The notes beneath the pieces are model-generated. The model worked only from the letters and a program-made list of their open reading frames with translations. It was not told where the DNA came from and did not search any database. The position numbers were made by a program, and so were the translations under genes. From Salsuginibacillus kocurii DSM 18087 (GTDB lineage Bacteria > Bacillota > Bacilli > Bacillales > Marinococcaceae): 64,000 nucleotides of DNA. Each line of letters starts with the position of its first letter. Position 1 is the first letter of the stretch. Location of the stretch: assembly GCF_000377705.1 (NCBI RefSeq), contig NZ_KB898624.1, positions 52,416-116,415 on the forward strand. Reading direction: 5' to 3'. Positions 9,341 through 18,298 of the stretch are shown one piece after another.

Positions 9341-9574
9341 ATGACACGTAATGATCAGGCAGAGAAGTTAAGAGAACAAGTGAAAACAAACAGAAAGATA
9401 AGAGAAGAGGTGAACTTGCCTCCTCGTAGTCAGGTACACAAAAAAAAGAAAAACCAAAAAAAGAGCAAACGTCGTTATTTTTTTCAGTTTCAATTCATTC
9501 ATGTCCTGTTTATAGTCTTTGTTATTGGAGTATTTCTGACGTTAATATATTTAATTTGGGGATGGCCGCTTTAA
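9341..9574 (+). CDS. Small basic protein with one C-terminal membrane segment
   Basis: 77 residues: a highly charged N-terminal half ending in a Lys/Arg-rich stretch (KKKKNQKKSKRR), one transmembrane helix (FIHVLFIVFVIGVFLTLIYLIW) and a short tail. The start is supported by GGGGGGAG. In B. subtilis this position after recS holds ypbE, which has a charged N-terminus, a membrane helix and then a LysM domain. This protein could be the YpbE N-terminus without its LysM, but the similarity is only in architecture. Function unknown. Confidence 0.65.
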   Translation: MTRNDQAEKLREQVKTNRKIREEVNLPPRSQVHKKKKNQKKSKRRYFFQFQFIHVLFIVFVIGVFLTLIYLIWGWPL

Positions 9575-9576
9575 AA

Positions 9577-9616
9577 AAAACGTCTCTTACAGCACTTTAT
9601 CGTGCCTAAGAGACGG
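9577..9616 (-). terminator. Terminator overlapping the end of the 78-residue minus-strand gene
   Basis: CGTCTCTTA...GCAC-TTTATC-GTGC..TAAGAGACG forms a long hairpin. On the minus strand eight T follow it. The stop codon of the minus gene (9589-9587) lies inside the stem. The hairpin also separates it from the convergent plus-strand gene. Confidence 0.75.
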
Positions 9617-9823
9617 AGAGTAACCAAAAAATAGATATTTGGGTCGGTTAAAGCAGGTGCCTGATATAGTGACATGTACTTTTGAAAATGATTTAATACG
9701 CCCAAATGCAAGGGTCCGTTTTTTAACCGGGCAGTAAACTTCAACTGGTAAGCCAAGACGAATGTTCTCCATTAAATCTTCGTCAAATGCGAGGGACTTT
9801 GTTTTCATTTTGTTTAATTTCAT
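9587..9823 (-). CDS. Unrecognised 78-residue protein
   Basis: Starts at ATG 9823 after GGAGGGG. It begins MKLNKMKTKSLAFDEDLMENI, continues with a beta-rich middle (LPVEVYCPVKKRTLAFGRI, then VHVTISGTCF) and ends basic. No membrane segment or signal peptide. The pattern looks like a small soluble beta-sheet protein, but I do not recognise the family. It is flanked by its own ribosome site and a strong terminator, which supports it being a real gene. Confidence 0.6.
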   Translation of the reverse strand: MKLNKMKTKSLAFDEDLMENIRLGLPVEVYCPVKKRTLAFGRIKSFSKVHVTISGTCFNRPKYLFFGYSPSLRHDKVL

Positions 9824-9896
9824 TCGCTCCCCTCCGACCGCACAGAATCTTCTAATTCTTATTATACGGGTTGTTGTTAGAAAATTCAATAAAAGG

Positions 9897-10118
9897 TCAT
9901 AGCTTCGGTGAAGTCACTGTGGTTAACGATGCACGTACATCTGTTTCGTCTTCCTCGAGTGGGGAGGCCAGCATAAGCCCAATCAAACAAAATATTACTC
10001 CAGCTCCCATACTGATGAATGGAATAAGTAAACTTTTTTTGCGATACAGCTGTATCAAAATAAAAATAAACCCAGCCGTAAAAAAAAGGGAGCCAATTAA
10101 GAAAACTGTAAGGTCCAT
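9897..10118 (-). CDS. Small two-helix membrane protein
   Basis: 73 residues from ATG 10118, with AAGGAGC upstream on the minus strand. Two hydrophobic helices (VFLIGSLFFTAGFIFILIQLY and LIPFISMGAGVIFCLIGLMLA) are joined by a short basic loop and followed by an acidic tail (PLEEDETDVRA). The family is not recognised. It is divergent from the sirtuin gene and may form a unit with the 78-residue protein that follows on the same strand. Confidence 0.6.
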   Translation of the reverse strand: MDLTVFLIGSLFFTAGFIFILIQLYRKKSLLIPFISMGAGVIFCLIGLMLASPLEEDETDVRASLTTVTSPKL

Positions 10119-10240
10119 AGTACCGCTCCTTCAAAATAGTAAAATAACATGGTGTGAATATTATATAAAATTTCGTTAAACAAAGCATGTGATGCTGAAA
10201 ACTGACACAAGTTTGTAAACAGATCAGAAAGGAGATATGT

Positions 10241-10969
10241 ATGAACGCAAATGCAAGGCAAGTAGCAACGTATTTACAGAAAAGCAAGTGTACAGTGATT
10301 CTCACAGGGGCAGGCATGTCTACTGAAAGTGGTATACCTGATTTTAGGTCGGAAAATGGGTTGTGGCATGGGAGAGACCCGATGACCATAGCTACGCCAG
10401 AAGCATTAGAAACCGATTACGAGACATTTTTCAATTTTTATTTAGCTCGTCTAGAAGCCTTAGACGAAGCTAGTCCTCATAAAGGACATCAGATATTAGC
10501 GAAGTGGGAAGAAAACGGCTTTACCCACCACGTAGCTACTCAGAACGTTGATGGCTTCCATAGGCAAGCTGGACAGCAGCACATATCTGAATTGCATGGG
10601 TCTATCCAAGCCATTCGCTGTCACGATTGCAATATGAAAGCAAGCGACGAAAAATTTCGCAGTAAAGGAGCTTGCAGTGCTTGTGGAGGAAGGCTGCGTC
10701 CGGACATCGTACTCTTTGGGGAAATGCTGCCCCAACAGGAATGGGAACGAAGCATAGAAATGATATCTGAAGCTGAGCTCGTGCTGGTAATTGGTACCAG
10801 TCTGCAAGTTGCCCCAGTCAGCCAACTGCCTAATCTTACGCCAGGCCAAAAAGTGTGGATTAATCAAGAGGCTCCGGAAAGGGAGGAGTGGTTTGACCTT
10901 ACGATTCAAGGCAAGGCCGGCGAAATATTAACAGAAATCGATCAAATGTTGTCTCAACCAGAATCGTAG
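10241..10969 (+). CDS. cobB: NAD-dependent protein deacylase, sirtuin family
   Basis: 242 residues, typical of bacterial Sir2 proteins. The motifs are GAGMSTESGIPDFRS (NAD binding), TQNVDGFHRQAG and LHGS with the catalytic His, a four-cysteine zinc site (CHDC...CSACGG), and GTSLQVAPV. The enzyme removes acyl groups from lysines and consumes NAD+. The start has AAAGGAG seven bases upstream. It lies 17 bases before ypbG and may be co-transcribed with it; this placement is not that of B. subtilis srtN. Confidence 0.92.
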   Translation: MNANARQVATYLQKSKCTVILTGAGMSTESGIPDFRSENGLWHGRDPMTIATPEALETDYETFFNFYLARLEALDEASPHKGHQILAKWEENGFTHHVATQNVDGFHRQAGQQHISELHGSIQAIRCHDCNMKASDEKFRSKGACSACGGRLRPDIVLFGEMLPQQEWERSIEMISEAELVLVIGTSLQVAPVSQLPNLTPGQKVWINQEAPEREEWFDLTIQGKAGEILTEIDQMLSQPES

Positions 10970-10986
10970 CAGAAAGGAACTGAACG

Positions 10987-11760
10987 ATGTATCTAGGGCT
11001 GTTTATCCTCTTCCTTTGCACTCTATCACTTTTTACAATTATTGCTCGGCATACGTGCACAACTCGCATACAACGCACTACCATAAAACGACCGGATTTA
11101 ATAGATCAGGTGGAACAGCTGCAGCTTTTGTTTATCTCAGATCTTCATGGGAAGCGCCTCTCACCCAGGTTTCTTCAGCGTATAGACGAGAACCTGGATG
11201 CCGTAGTTGTGGGCGGAGATTTAACGGAGGCCGGCTTAAAAGAAGAACAAGTCGTAAAAAATTTAGAACGGCTATCAACGTTAGCACCTCTCTATTTTGT
11301 ATGGGGAAACCACGACGAATATTGGGGAAAAGAAGCGCTTGCTCGTTTATTGACTCATATGGGCGTCCGAGTTTTAGAAAATCAACCTGCGTATATACCA
11401 AGTAATACAGGTGCAGTTCAACTCCTGGGTCTCTCGCTAAGAGAAAGTGAAGAAGACCCAGCGTTAATCAGCCGTGCCCAACAATCGTTTACTATTATAG
11501 CGGCGCATGATCCGGAACGCCTCGAACCATTTTTACAACAAAAAACCCCTGGACTTTATTTGAGCGGCCACACCCATGGTGGACAAATTCGTTTGTTTGG
11601 CTGGGGCCCGCGACCCAAAGGAAAGTGGGAAGTTATAGCGGGTTCTCCTTTTCTAATCAGCAATGGTTACGGCACTACCAAACTGCCGTTTCGTTTCGGG
11701 GCACCTTCAGAATGTCATGTAATAACGATTTGCGCCTGTGAAGATGAACGCAGGCGGTGA
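10987..11760 (+). CDS. ypbG: YpbG-like membrane-anchored metallophosphoesterase
   Basis: 257 residues with an N-terminal membrane anchor (LGLFILFLCTLSLFTIIA). A calcineurin-like catalytic domain follows with all blocks: SDLHGK, GGDLTEAG, GNHDEYWG, AAHDPE and SGHTHGGQ, which bind two metal ions. The substrate is unknown. The position before the MecA paralogue ypbH matches B. subtilis ypbG. The active site would probably face the cytoplasm after a single N-in or N-out anchor; orientation cannot be told from the sequence alone. Confidence 0.88.
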   Translation: MYLGLFILFLCTLSLFTIIARHTCTTRIQRTTIKRPDLIDQVEQLQLLFISDLHGKRLSPRFLQRIDENLDAVVVGGDLTEAGLKEEQVVKNLERLSTLAPLYFVWGNHDEYWGKEALARLLTHMGVRVLENQPAYIPSNTGAVQLLGLSLRESEEDPALISRAQQSFTIIAAHDPERLEPFLQQKTPGLYLSGHTHGGQIRLFGWGPRPKGKWEVIAGSPFLISNGYGTTKLPFRFGAPSECHVITICACEDERRR

Positions 11761-11823
11761 ATAGTTCACTGCTTCATGGATTTATACTTATGCAAACTGG
11801 TGAATTGTAAAGGCAGTATGTAG

Positions 11824-12234
11824 AAGAAGACAAGCTATATCAGGCTGCTTGTAGATAACACGTGTTGTTCTGAAAAAAAAAGAGAGGCACGCGTATTTTT
11901 TGCAGAGGAACGGTTAACTGAGCTATCATTAGAGACAACCTACCATAATCAAGTACTAAACCGGCCCAGCAAGCACTTTGTTAAATTTGCTAAGTAACAA
12001 TGGGGAAAGAATACAGATTCTAAGAAGACAGTACTACTTGATGCCGTTGCTCCCTTGAAAAAAAGGGAATTGCTAATGCAGGCAGGAGGAGGAAAAAATG
12101 CGGTGAAATGGGCACACTTGATAAATGAGCGACTTAATGAATTTGTTAACGAAAGGATAGCCTCCTTGCACGGTTTCAAAAAGACTGAATACGCTATATC
12201 ATATAGAGCGAGTGAGGTTCCCGAAGGAGGGTGA
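11824..12234 (+). pseudogene. Decayed reading frame before ypbH
   Basis: One frame stays protein-like for about 137 codons between ypbG and ypbH, interrupted by a single TAA at 11995-11997. Before the stop it reads KKTSYIRLLVDN, then EARVFFAEERLTELSLE, then HNQVLNRPSKHFVKFAK. After it come DSKKTVLLDAVAPLKKRELL, WAHLINERLNEFVNERIA and a final EGG, with TGA at 12232-12234. No convincing start lies at its head. A short version could start at ATG 12076 (52 residues) after AAGGGA. I do not recognise a family. It may be a broken gene or a short live gene overlapping the ypbH ribosome site. Confidence 0.45.
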
Positions 12235-12236
12235 CG

Positions 12237-12815
12237 ATGCGACTCGAAAGAATTGCCACAAATAAAGTGAAGGTGTTTTTAACCTTTGATGATTTAAAAG
12301 AACGCGGTTTAACGAAAGAGGATTTGTGGCGAGACCGCCCCCGCGTGCATCAGTTGTTTCGTGATATGGTAATGGAAGCAGAAGGGCTTGGGTTTCAAGC
12401 TGACCGTTCCTTATCTGTAGAAGTTTTTGCTCTTCCGGCCCAAGGCATGGTCGTTCACATATCGAAAGCAGCGGCCATCGAAGATGAAGCCGATTATATT
12501 GAAATGGATATCACTGTTGATGAACGGCATGAATTGTTTTATCAATTTACAGACTTAGAACCCGTGCTTCAGCTTGCTGATATGTTATATCAGTTAGGAG
12601 TCAGGGGAGGCCAGCTGCTATCAATGGACGCTTATTATTATTTATATTTCCCTCACCGCTATGAGCTCCCACTTTCATTCGACCGTTTTATTGCCATTGC
12701 TTCTGAATATGGGGAAGCGTGCCCGTTTTCACCGGTCGCTGTAGACGAGCACGGAAAACAGTTAATCAAAGAAGGCGCTGTTAAAACTCTTCATGAAACA
12801 TTTCATCGTAAATAG
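12237..12815 (+). CDS. ypbH: MecA-family adaptor protein YpbH
   Basis: 192 residues from ATG 12237, placed by AAGGAGG six bases before; a GTG at 12231 is too close to it. The N-terminal domain starts MRLERIATNKVKVFLTFDDL and, as in MecA, is expected to bind target proteins. The C-terminal part (FTDLEPVLQLADML to YYYLYFPHRY) matches the ClpC-binding domain. B. subtilis YpbH is the same length and is the paralogue of MecA that delivers substrates to ClpCP. It lies immediately upstream of gudB as in B. subtilis. Confidence 0.9.
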   Translation: MRLERIATNKVKVFLTFDDLKERGLTKEDLWRDRPRVHQLFRDMVMEAEGLGFQADRSLSVEVFALPAQGMVVHISKAAAIEDEADYIEMDITVDERHELFYQFTDLEPVLQLADMLYQLGVRGGQLLSMDAYYYLYFPHRYELPLSFDRFIAIASEYGEACPFSPVAVDEHGKQLIKEGAVKTLHETFHRK

Positions 12816-12817
12816 CA

Positions 12818-12849
12818 AGTCCCCGCTCATTTGAACGGGGACTTTTCTT
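12818..12849 (+). terminator. Terminator of ypbH
   Basis: AAGTCCCCG and CGGGGACTT flank a nine-base loop and are followed by TTCTTC. It lies directly after the ypbH stop. Confidence 0.75.
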
Positions 12850-13108
12850 CGCCGGTTAAAACGGTCTGCTTTTTATGAAGAAGAGCCTGACGTTTAAGAT
12901 GATTGGCAGAGCCATGTAATGATTTAAAGCCATGTGAAGCACAGGGGGACGTTTGGCACATGTGGAAAAATAGCAGGTTTTTCTTTATACTTAAGAGAGT
13001 ATAAAAATGGATAAACGCGTAAAAACATGGTTTTTCCTATCTGCTTAAAGCATGCGAAGATACACATATAAGAAAATAGTAGGCCCATCTTTAATTGAGG
13101 TGAGTAAA

Positions 13109-14386
13109 ATGGCAAATCAGGAACAGGAATCAGAAAAGCACGCAGCAGAAAATATGGACGTTCTTGCATCTACCCAAACAATCGTTAAAGATGCCTTAGA
13201 TAAATTAGGTTATCCAAATGAAGTTTATGCTCTTATGAAAGAACCTATGCGTTTACTAACGGTTCGAATTCCGATCCGCATGGATGATGATTCTGTTAAA
13301 GTGTTTACTGGTTATCGGGCGCAGCATAATGATGCTGTTGGCCCGACAAAGGGCGGTGTGCGTTTTCACCCTAATGTTACGGAAAATGAAGTAAAAGCTC
13401 TCTCGATTTGGATGACATTGAAAGCAGGAATTGTGGACTTGCCCTATGGTGGAGGAAAAGGTGGAATCGTCTGCGACCCAAGACAAATGTCATTTCGGGA
13501 ATTGGAAAGGCTGAGCCGTGGTTATGTACGAGCTATAAGCCAACTAGTAGGGCCTACAAAAGATATTCCAGCTCCTGATGTGTTCACCAACTCGCAAATT
13601 ATGGCATGGATGGTCGATGAATACAGTCGCATTCGAGAATTTGATTCACCGGGTTTTATAACTGGAAAACCTATAGTGCTAGGTGGTTCACATGGAAGAG
13701 AATCTGCTACAGCTAAAGGGGTAACGATCTGCATTCGTGAAGCGGCAAAGAAAAAAGAATTAAACATTGAAGGAGCTGGCGTAATCATTCAAGGCTTTGG
13801 CAATGCTGGAAGTTATCTAGCTAAATTCTTGCATGATGCAGGGGCAAAAATTGTCGGGATAGCTGATGCGTATGGCGGCCTCTATGATGCAGATGGGCTT
13901 GATATTGATTATTTGCTGGATAGAAGGGATAGCTTTGGCACCGTCACTAATCTTTTTAAAGATAAACTTACGAACACGGAAATTTTAGAGAAAGATTGCG
14001 ACATTCTTGTGCCTGCAGCTATTGAAAATCAAATTACAGAAGAAAATGCTGAGCGGATTAAAGCGCAAATTGTGGTGGAAGCGGCAAACGGGCCGACCAC
14101 GTTGCGGGCAACAAAAATCTTATCAAAACGCGGCATTTTATTAGTTCCTGATGTACTAGCTAGTGCTGGTGGGGTAACTGTTTCATACTTTGAGTGGGTG
14201 CAAAATAACCAAGGCTTTTATTGGTCAGAAGAAGAAGTAGGGAAAAAGCTTGAAGGTGTAATGGTTCACGCTTTTGACAACATTTACCGCCTTGCCTCCG
14301 GGCGCAAGATTGACATGCGCTTGGCTGCATATATGATAGGGGTGCGAAAAACGGCGGAAGCTTCACGGTTTAGAGGATGGCTTTAA
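13109..14386 (+). CDS. gudB: NAD-specific glutamate dehydrogenase
   Basis: 425 residues from ATG 13109 with GAGGTGA upstream. It has the glutamate-binding and catalytic lysine region (GPTKGGVRFHP, LPYGGGKGG), the catalytic Asp loop (DIPAPDVFTNSQIMAWM) and a Rossmann motif GFGNAGSYLAKFL. It deaminates glutamate to 2-oxoglutarate and so feeds nitrogen and carbon catabolism. The active-site region reads NEVKALSIWM with no tandem VKA repeat, so it corresponds to the active form rather than the inactive allele of laboratory B. subtilis 168. Monocistronic and followed by ypdA. Confidence 0.94.
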   Translation: MANQEQESEKHAAENMDVLASTQTIVKDALDKLGYPNEVYALMKEPMRLLTVRIPIRMDDDSVKVFTGYRAQHNDAVGPTKGGVRFHPNVTENEVKALSIWMTLKAGIVDLPYGGGKGGIVCDPRQMSFRELERLSRGYVRAISQLVGPTKDIPAPDVFTNSQIMAWMVDEYSRIREFDSPGFITGKPIVLGGSHGRESATAKGVTICIREAAKKKELNIEGAGVIIQGFGNAGSYLAKFLHDAGAKIVGIADAYGGLYDADGLDIDYLLDRRDSFGTVTNLFKDKLTNTEILEKDCDILVPAAIENQITEENAERIKAQIVVEAANGPTTLRATKILSKRGILLVPDVLASAGGVTVSYFEWVQNNQGFYWSEEEVGKKLEGVMVHAFDNIYRLASGRKIDMRLAAYMIGVRKTAEASRFRGWL

Positions 14387-14464
14387 CCTAGAAGTGCTGC
14401 CTTGTCTTTATATAGAAACGTTCATAGATTAGCATCAAGTTAAATAAAGAAAGGGGACTCCCTC

Positions 14465-15466
14465 TTGCAGGAAGAAGAAGTGATCATTATCGGAGCTGGC
14501 CCTTGTGGACTTTCGGCTGCGATTGAATGTCAAAACCTTGGAATGAATCCACTTTTAATCGAAAAAGAAAATATCGTATCTTCAATTTCTCATTATCCGA
14601 CACATCAACGGTTTTTTAGCTCTAGTGACCGTCTGGAGATCGGAGGCATCCCTTTTCCTAGTGTGGAACGAAAACCAAAACGCGCAGAAGCCCTTGCTTA
14701 TTACCGGGAAGTTTCCCAACGTAAACATTTGCGCATTAATGCTTATGAAAAGGTAACAAAGGTGATAAGAACTGAACAAGGGGAATTTGAGCTTTTCACA
14801 GCCGATCCGCACAATAATATAGCTGCTTATTCATGCAGCTATTTAATTTTGGCTACTGGTTATTACAATCATCCCAATAAACTTCATGTAGAGGGAGAAG
14901 AACTTCCCCATGTGTTTCATTACTTCAAAGAAGCTCATCCGTATTTTCAAAAAAATGTAGTCGTGATCGGCGGGAAAAACTCTGCAGTAGATGCCACGTT
15001 AGAATTAGAGAAAGCAGGAGCAAATGTAACTGTCCTTTATCGGGGAGAGGATATCTCTGACGACGTGAAGCCGTGGATACTGCCAGAATTCAGGTCCCTG
15101 GAACGTAAAAAGAATATACAAGTGCGATATGATGCAGAGGTAACAGCAATTAATGAGCATTATGTATATTTTCAAAGTGGAGAGGCACACGAAAAAGTAC
15201 AGGCAGATTTCGTTTTTGCGATGACAGGATATCACCCTGATCATGCGATGCTGCAACGTATTGGTGTTCAAGTTGATGAGAAGACAGGTCGCCCGTATGT
15301 AGAAGATACGACGATGGAAACAAACATTACGAACATCTATATTGCTGGCGTGCTCGCAGCTGGAAATAATGCGAACGAAATTTTCATCGAAAATGGCCGT
15401 CACCACGGAGAACGAATTGCTGCTTCTATTAAACAAAAAGCACTGTTATCACACCGTGATGAGTGA
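14465..15466 (+). CDS. ypdA: Bacillithiol disulfide reductase (YpdA family)
   Basis: 333 residues from a TTG start with AAAGGGGA upstream. It has two dinucleotide motifs: FAD site IIGAGPCGLSAA at residues 7-18 and NADPH site VVIGGKNSAVDA near residue 165. The family reduces oxidised bacillithiol (BSSB) with NADPH and keeps the low-molecular-weight thiol pool reduced. The redox cysteine of YpdA matches the Cys in the GPCG of the FAD motif, which is present. It is in the same neighbourhood as in B. subtilis (after gudB). Confidence 0.92.
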   Translation: MQEEEVIIIGAGPCGLSAAIECQNLGMNPLLIEKENIVSSISHYPTHQRFFSSSDRLEIGGIPFPSVERKPKRAEALAYYREVSQRKHLRINAYEKVTKVIRTEQGEFELFTADPHNNIAAYSCSYLILATGYYNHPNKLHVEGEELPHVFHYFKEAHPYFQKNVVVIGGKNSAVDATLELEKAGANVTVLYRGEDISDDVKPWILPEFRSLERKKNIQVRYDAEVTAINEHYVYFQSGEAHEKVQADFVFAMTGYHPDHAMLQRIGVQVDEKTGRPYVEDTTMETNITNIYIAGVLAAGNNANEIFIENGRHHGERIAASIKQKALLSHRDE

Positions 15467-15927
15467 AGGAGAAAGAGCGCCTAATAAGCAGCCAAATGCC
15501 CCTGCTTTCGCACAAAATAAGATACGGCGGTATGAATTGTAGTGAAGTATAAATAGATATGTACGTGAATCAATTTCATAATGGCGTTTTATGAGCAATA
15601 AAACGAATGATATCTATTTATTTTTTGATTTACTATACGGCATTTCAAAAATGACTGAAACGTAAGGCGGCGACTCCCAGAGGATAACGCGCAGTCTGAA
15701 GATCCACTTTTTCTAGGGTTGTACCATCGAAAAAGGTAGCTGAAGACAAGCCCTTGGGAAAGCGTACGTCTGAAGTGAAGATCACATTCATTAGTCGGAT
15801 TTAAACATCTTATTTTGAATGATGAAATCCAATCACGTTGACAGAAAGCAACCTGCAGCGACAATAGTAAGGTGTAACCGAAATAAGCAATAACAAGCAA
15901 GAACCATAGAAGTCAGGAGGGGTGTCT
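15467..15927. repeat. Gene-free stretch with a decayed Bacillaceae-type intergenic repeat
   Basis: No convincing gene is present. Bases 15661-15790 differ in texture: CGGCGACTCCC, then GAAGATCCACTTTTTCTAGGG, then CCATCGAAAAAGGTAGC, then GGAAAGCGTACGTCTGAAG. The core contains CTTTTTC and GAAAAAG facing each other, flanked by GTCTGAAG and CTGAAGAC. From memory this resembles a degenerate copy of the dispersed repeats common between genes in alkaliphilic bacilli. The two copies named at 37.6 and 47.2 kb share fragments of the same family. No repeat database was consulted. Confidence 0.4.
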
Positions 15928-16902
15928 GTGGAAAAGGTGGTATTAATTACTACAGGCGGTACTATTGCTTCAAAACCAACAGGGGAAACAGAACGACTGA
16001 CCTCTGGTGCCATTCGTGGTGAAGAGCTTTTAGAGATACTTAAATTAAAGGACAATGAAGTTGAGCTCGAAATCATAGAATTATTTCAAAAAGCAAGTAT
16101 GCATGTTAGTCTCGAGGACCTGTTTGCTTTAAAAAATAAAATTGAAGAAGTGTTACTTCGTAAAGATGTAAGTGGTGTGGTCATTACCCATGGCACTGAT
16201 TCTCTGGAAGAAACAGCTTATTTCCTGAATTTAACGATTCTAGACAGCCGGCCTGTTATCGTTACTGGTTCGCAGCGTGCCCCAAAAGATATTGGCTCAG
16301 ATGCATACGCAAATTTAAAACATTCCATTAGACTGGCGGTTGACCCTTCCTCTACGGACCTTGGCACAGTTATTGTTTTTAATGAACGAATCTACCATTC
16401 AAAGTATGTTAAAAAAGTGCATGCTTCCAATGTACAAGGCTTTGATTCTTTTGGGTATGGATACTTAGGCATCATAGACAATAATGTACCGTACATTTTT
16501 CAAAAACCGATTAGAGAAGATATTTATCATATCCAAGCTGGTCGTATACCCAAAGTAGAAATTGTCAAATCATACCTCGGGGCATCAAATGTTCTCCTTC
16601 AAAATGCTGCTACTCTGGGATTGGATGGGCTGGTTATTGAAGGTTCTGGACGTGGGCAGGTGGCGATTGGCATGGCACAAGCCATTAAAGAATTACTTAA
16701 AGAGGGTTTCCCCATTGTACTTACCACGAATGCGGAAGAAGGCCAGGTGCACCCAACCTATGAATATGAAGGCAGTGCCTATGATTTGCTCAGCCATGGA
16801 GCTATTTTAGGTCGTGATTATGATTCGAAAAAAGCCCGGATGAAATTGATTGTCTTCTTGGCTTCTAAATCGAACAGAAAGCTGCAGCAATTATTTGATT
16901 AA
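15928..16902 (+). CDS. ansA: L-asparaginase, type I
   Basis: 324 residues from GTG 15928, seven bases after AGGAGG; the GTG two codons earlier is too near that site. Both catalytic threonine regions are present: TTGGTIAS near the N-terminus and HGTDSLEETAYFL around residue 88. It hydrolyses asparagine to aspartate and ammonia. No signal peptide, so it is cytoplasmic. The Bacillus-type fold is inferred from length and these motifs. It is placed alone between ypdA and prsW, a position not seen in B. subtilis. Confidence 0.92.
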   Translation: MEKVVLITTGGTIASKPTGETERLTSGAIRGEELLEILKLKDNEVELEIIELFQKASMHVSLEDLFALKNKIEEVLLRKDVSGVVITHGTDSLEETAYFLNLTILDSRPVIVTGSQRAPKDIGSDAYANLKHSIRLAVDPSSTDLGTVIVFNERIYHSKYVKKVHASNVQGFDSFGYGYLGIIDNNVPYIFQKPIREDIYHIQAGRIPKVEIVKSYLGASNVLLQNAATLGLDGLVIEGSGRGQVAIGMAQAIKELLKEGFPIVLTTNAEEGQVHPTYEYEGSAYDLLSHGAILGRDYDSKKARMKLIVFLASKSNRKLQQLFD

Positions 16903-16987
16903 GGTGAAATTGCGTTACAAAAACCATTTTCATTTTCAATTATGAGGGAAAGTGTTACTATATCAGTAATGATGAGAGGGAAGGCAG

Positions 16988-17653
16988 ATGAATGTTGTTG
17001 CCCTTCTAACAGCAGGACTCGCTCCTGGCCTTGCGCTGCTTACTTATTTTTATTTAAAAAATGAGTACGGAACTGTTATTATTCGACAAGTGATTCAATT
17101 ATTTATCATTGGGGCACTGCTCGTATTTCCAGTTATGGTGCTGCAATTTGCCTTAACTTCTGAAGGAGCTGTTACTTCCCCATTAGCGGAAGCTTTTATC
17201 AGTGTAGCTTTTTTAGAAGAATTGACACAATGGTTCGTGCTATATGTATTTGCTTTTCGGTACGGTTCCTTATCCTCAAGGTACGATGCAATTGTTTTTG
17301 GTGTTTCCTTATCTTTGGGTTTCGCCTCAGCAGAAAACTTACTATACTTGGCGGCAGAAGGCATTGACCTGGCATTTGGACGAGCGCTCCTGCCTGTGAG
17401 CAGCCATGCATTATTTGGGGTTTTAATGGGATATTATTTAGGGCGAGCTGCATTTACGACCAACAAAAACGTTTATAAGTGGTTAGCTATCTCATTTGTA
17501 GTGCCCTTTCTGTTGCATGGTACGTATGACAGTATACTAATGAGCAACCATGAAGGTTTACTAGCAGTTTTGCTACCTTTTATGATTTTATTATGGTCTT
17601 TTGCCTTATACTATGTTAAAAAGGCGAATGAAAGCACGGACAAAAAGGAGTGA
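16988..17653 (+). CDS. prsW: Intramembrane protease PrsW
   Basis: 221 residues with about seven hydrophobic segments. The family's conserved blocks are visible: FLEELTQW (two adjacent glutamates in a membrane helix), GFASAENLLY, SSHALFG and LLHGTYDS. In B. subtilis PrsW makes the first cut in the anti-sigma factor RsiW and thereby releases sigma-W under envelope stress. The usual EExxK motif ends in W here (EELTQW), a small departure worth noting. The next gene, a zinc-ribbon protein, starts four bases after its stop. Confidence 0.88.
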   Translation: MNVVALLTAGLAPGLALLTYFYLKNEYGTVIIRQVIQLFIIGALLVFPVMVLQFALTSEGAVTSPLAEAFISVAFLEELTQWFVLYVFAFRYGSLSSRYDAIVFGVSLSLGFASAENLLYLAAEGIDLAFGRALLPVSSHALFGVLMGYYLGRAAFTTNKNVYKWLAISFVVPFLLHGTYDSILMSNHEGLLAVLLPFMILLWSFALYYVKKANESTDKKE

Positions 17654-17657
17654 TAGC

Positions 17658-17822
17658 ATGACGACAGATATTCGCTATCGCGTAGTAATCCGCTGCCCAA
17701 AGTGCGGAGAAAAGTACATTTTACGTGGCCGGATGAAAGAAAACGGAGAATATGAAACAGGATTTAAACGATGTGTATGCGGAAATGAAACCGACCTGAA
17801 AGTAGAAGCAACACCTGAATAA
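17658..17822 (+). CDS. Small zinc-ribbon protein
   Basis: 54 residues from ATG 17658 with AAAAGGAG upstream. It contains CPKCG near residue 15 and CVCG near residue 39, a four-cysteine zinc ribbon, joined by a basic and aromatic middle. No named family is assigned. It follows prsW by four bases and is probably in the same transcript. A role in nucleic-acid binding is possible but only by analogy with other small ribbon proteins. Confidence 0.75.
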   Translation: MTTDIRYRVVIRCPKCGEKYILRGRMKENGEYETGFKRCVCGNETDLKVEATPE

Positions 17823-17900
17823 ATAGTTATTCCGTTAAAAAGGTTGCAAATTTCGCGCATTTGCGTTACGTTTTATGAACACAATTTCATATGAGATGTA

Positions 17901-18063
17901 CTTATCCAGAGAGGTGGAGGGATTGGCCCGGCGAAACCTCAGCAACCAGCCCAATTGTGGTCAGGTGCTAAGTCCAGTGAAGGGTAGTGAACCTTTTGCA
18001 AGATAAGTCGAAGACGAAATTACAACTATTCCCTTCTTCTTATCACAAGAGGAAGGTTTTTTC
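17901..18063 (+). promoter_or_regulatory. SAM-I (S-box) riboswitch
   Basis: The P1 helix is CTTATC (17901-17906) with GATAAG (18002-18007). Between them are the S-box signatures GAGGTGGAGGGA, GGCCCGGCGAAACCTCAGCAACC and GGTGCTAAGTCC. A terminator follows (CCTTCTTCTT-ATCAC-AAGAGGAAGG, 18032-18056, then TTTTTTC). S-adenosylmethionine binding is expected to favour the terminator and shut off metI-yitJ-metH. The 235 bases from the terminator to metI hold no gene; a GCGGCGGCGCC patch near 18210 is unexplained. Confidence 0.97.
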
Positions 18064-18298
18064 TTTACCATTTACATGACGCTAGAGAAGAAACCTGACA
18101 CATTTGCTATAAAAGATCAATGTTGGCTGTGCTGCCTAGTTCCAAAAGCTGTGACTGTCATGCAAGCAGTAGTCTGAGTTTGCATTCTCTTATAAAAAGT
18201 CAGAATTCTGCGGCGGCGCCATGGCTCTCATAGTCAGTCAAAGCTCCCACTTACAAGATGATTGCAAAAGTAAATTGAATTAAAGGCAGGGATAGAAA

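Noticed and set aside
13340..13420. Possible tandem repeat in gudB as in the inactive allele of laboratory B. subtilis
   Set aside because: The region reads NEVKALSIWM with only one VKA, so the enzyme should be active.
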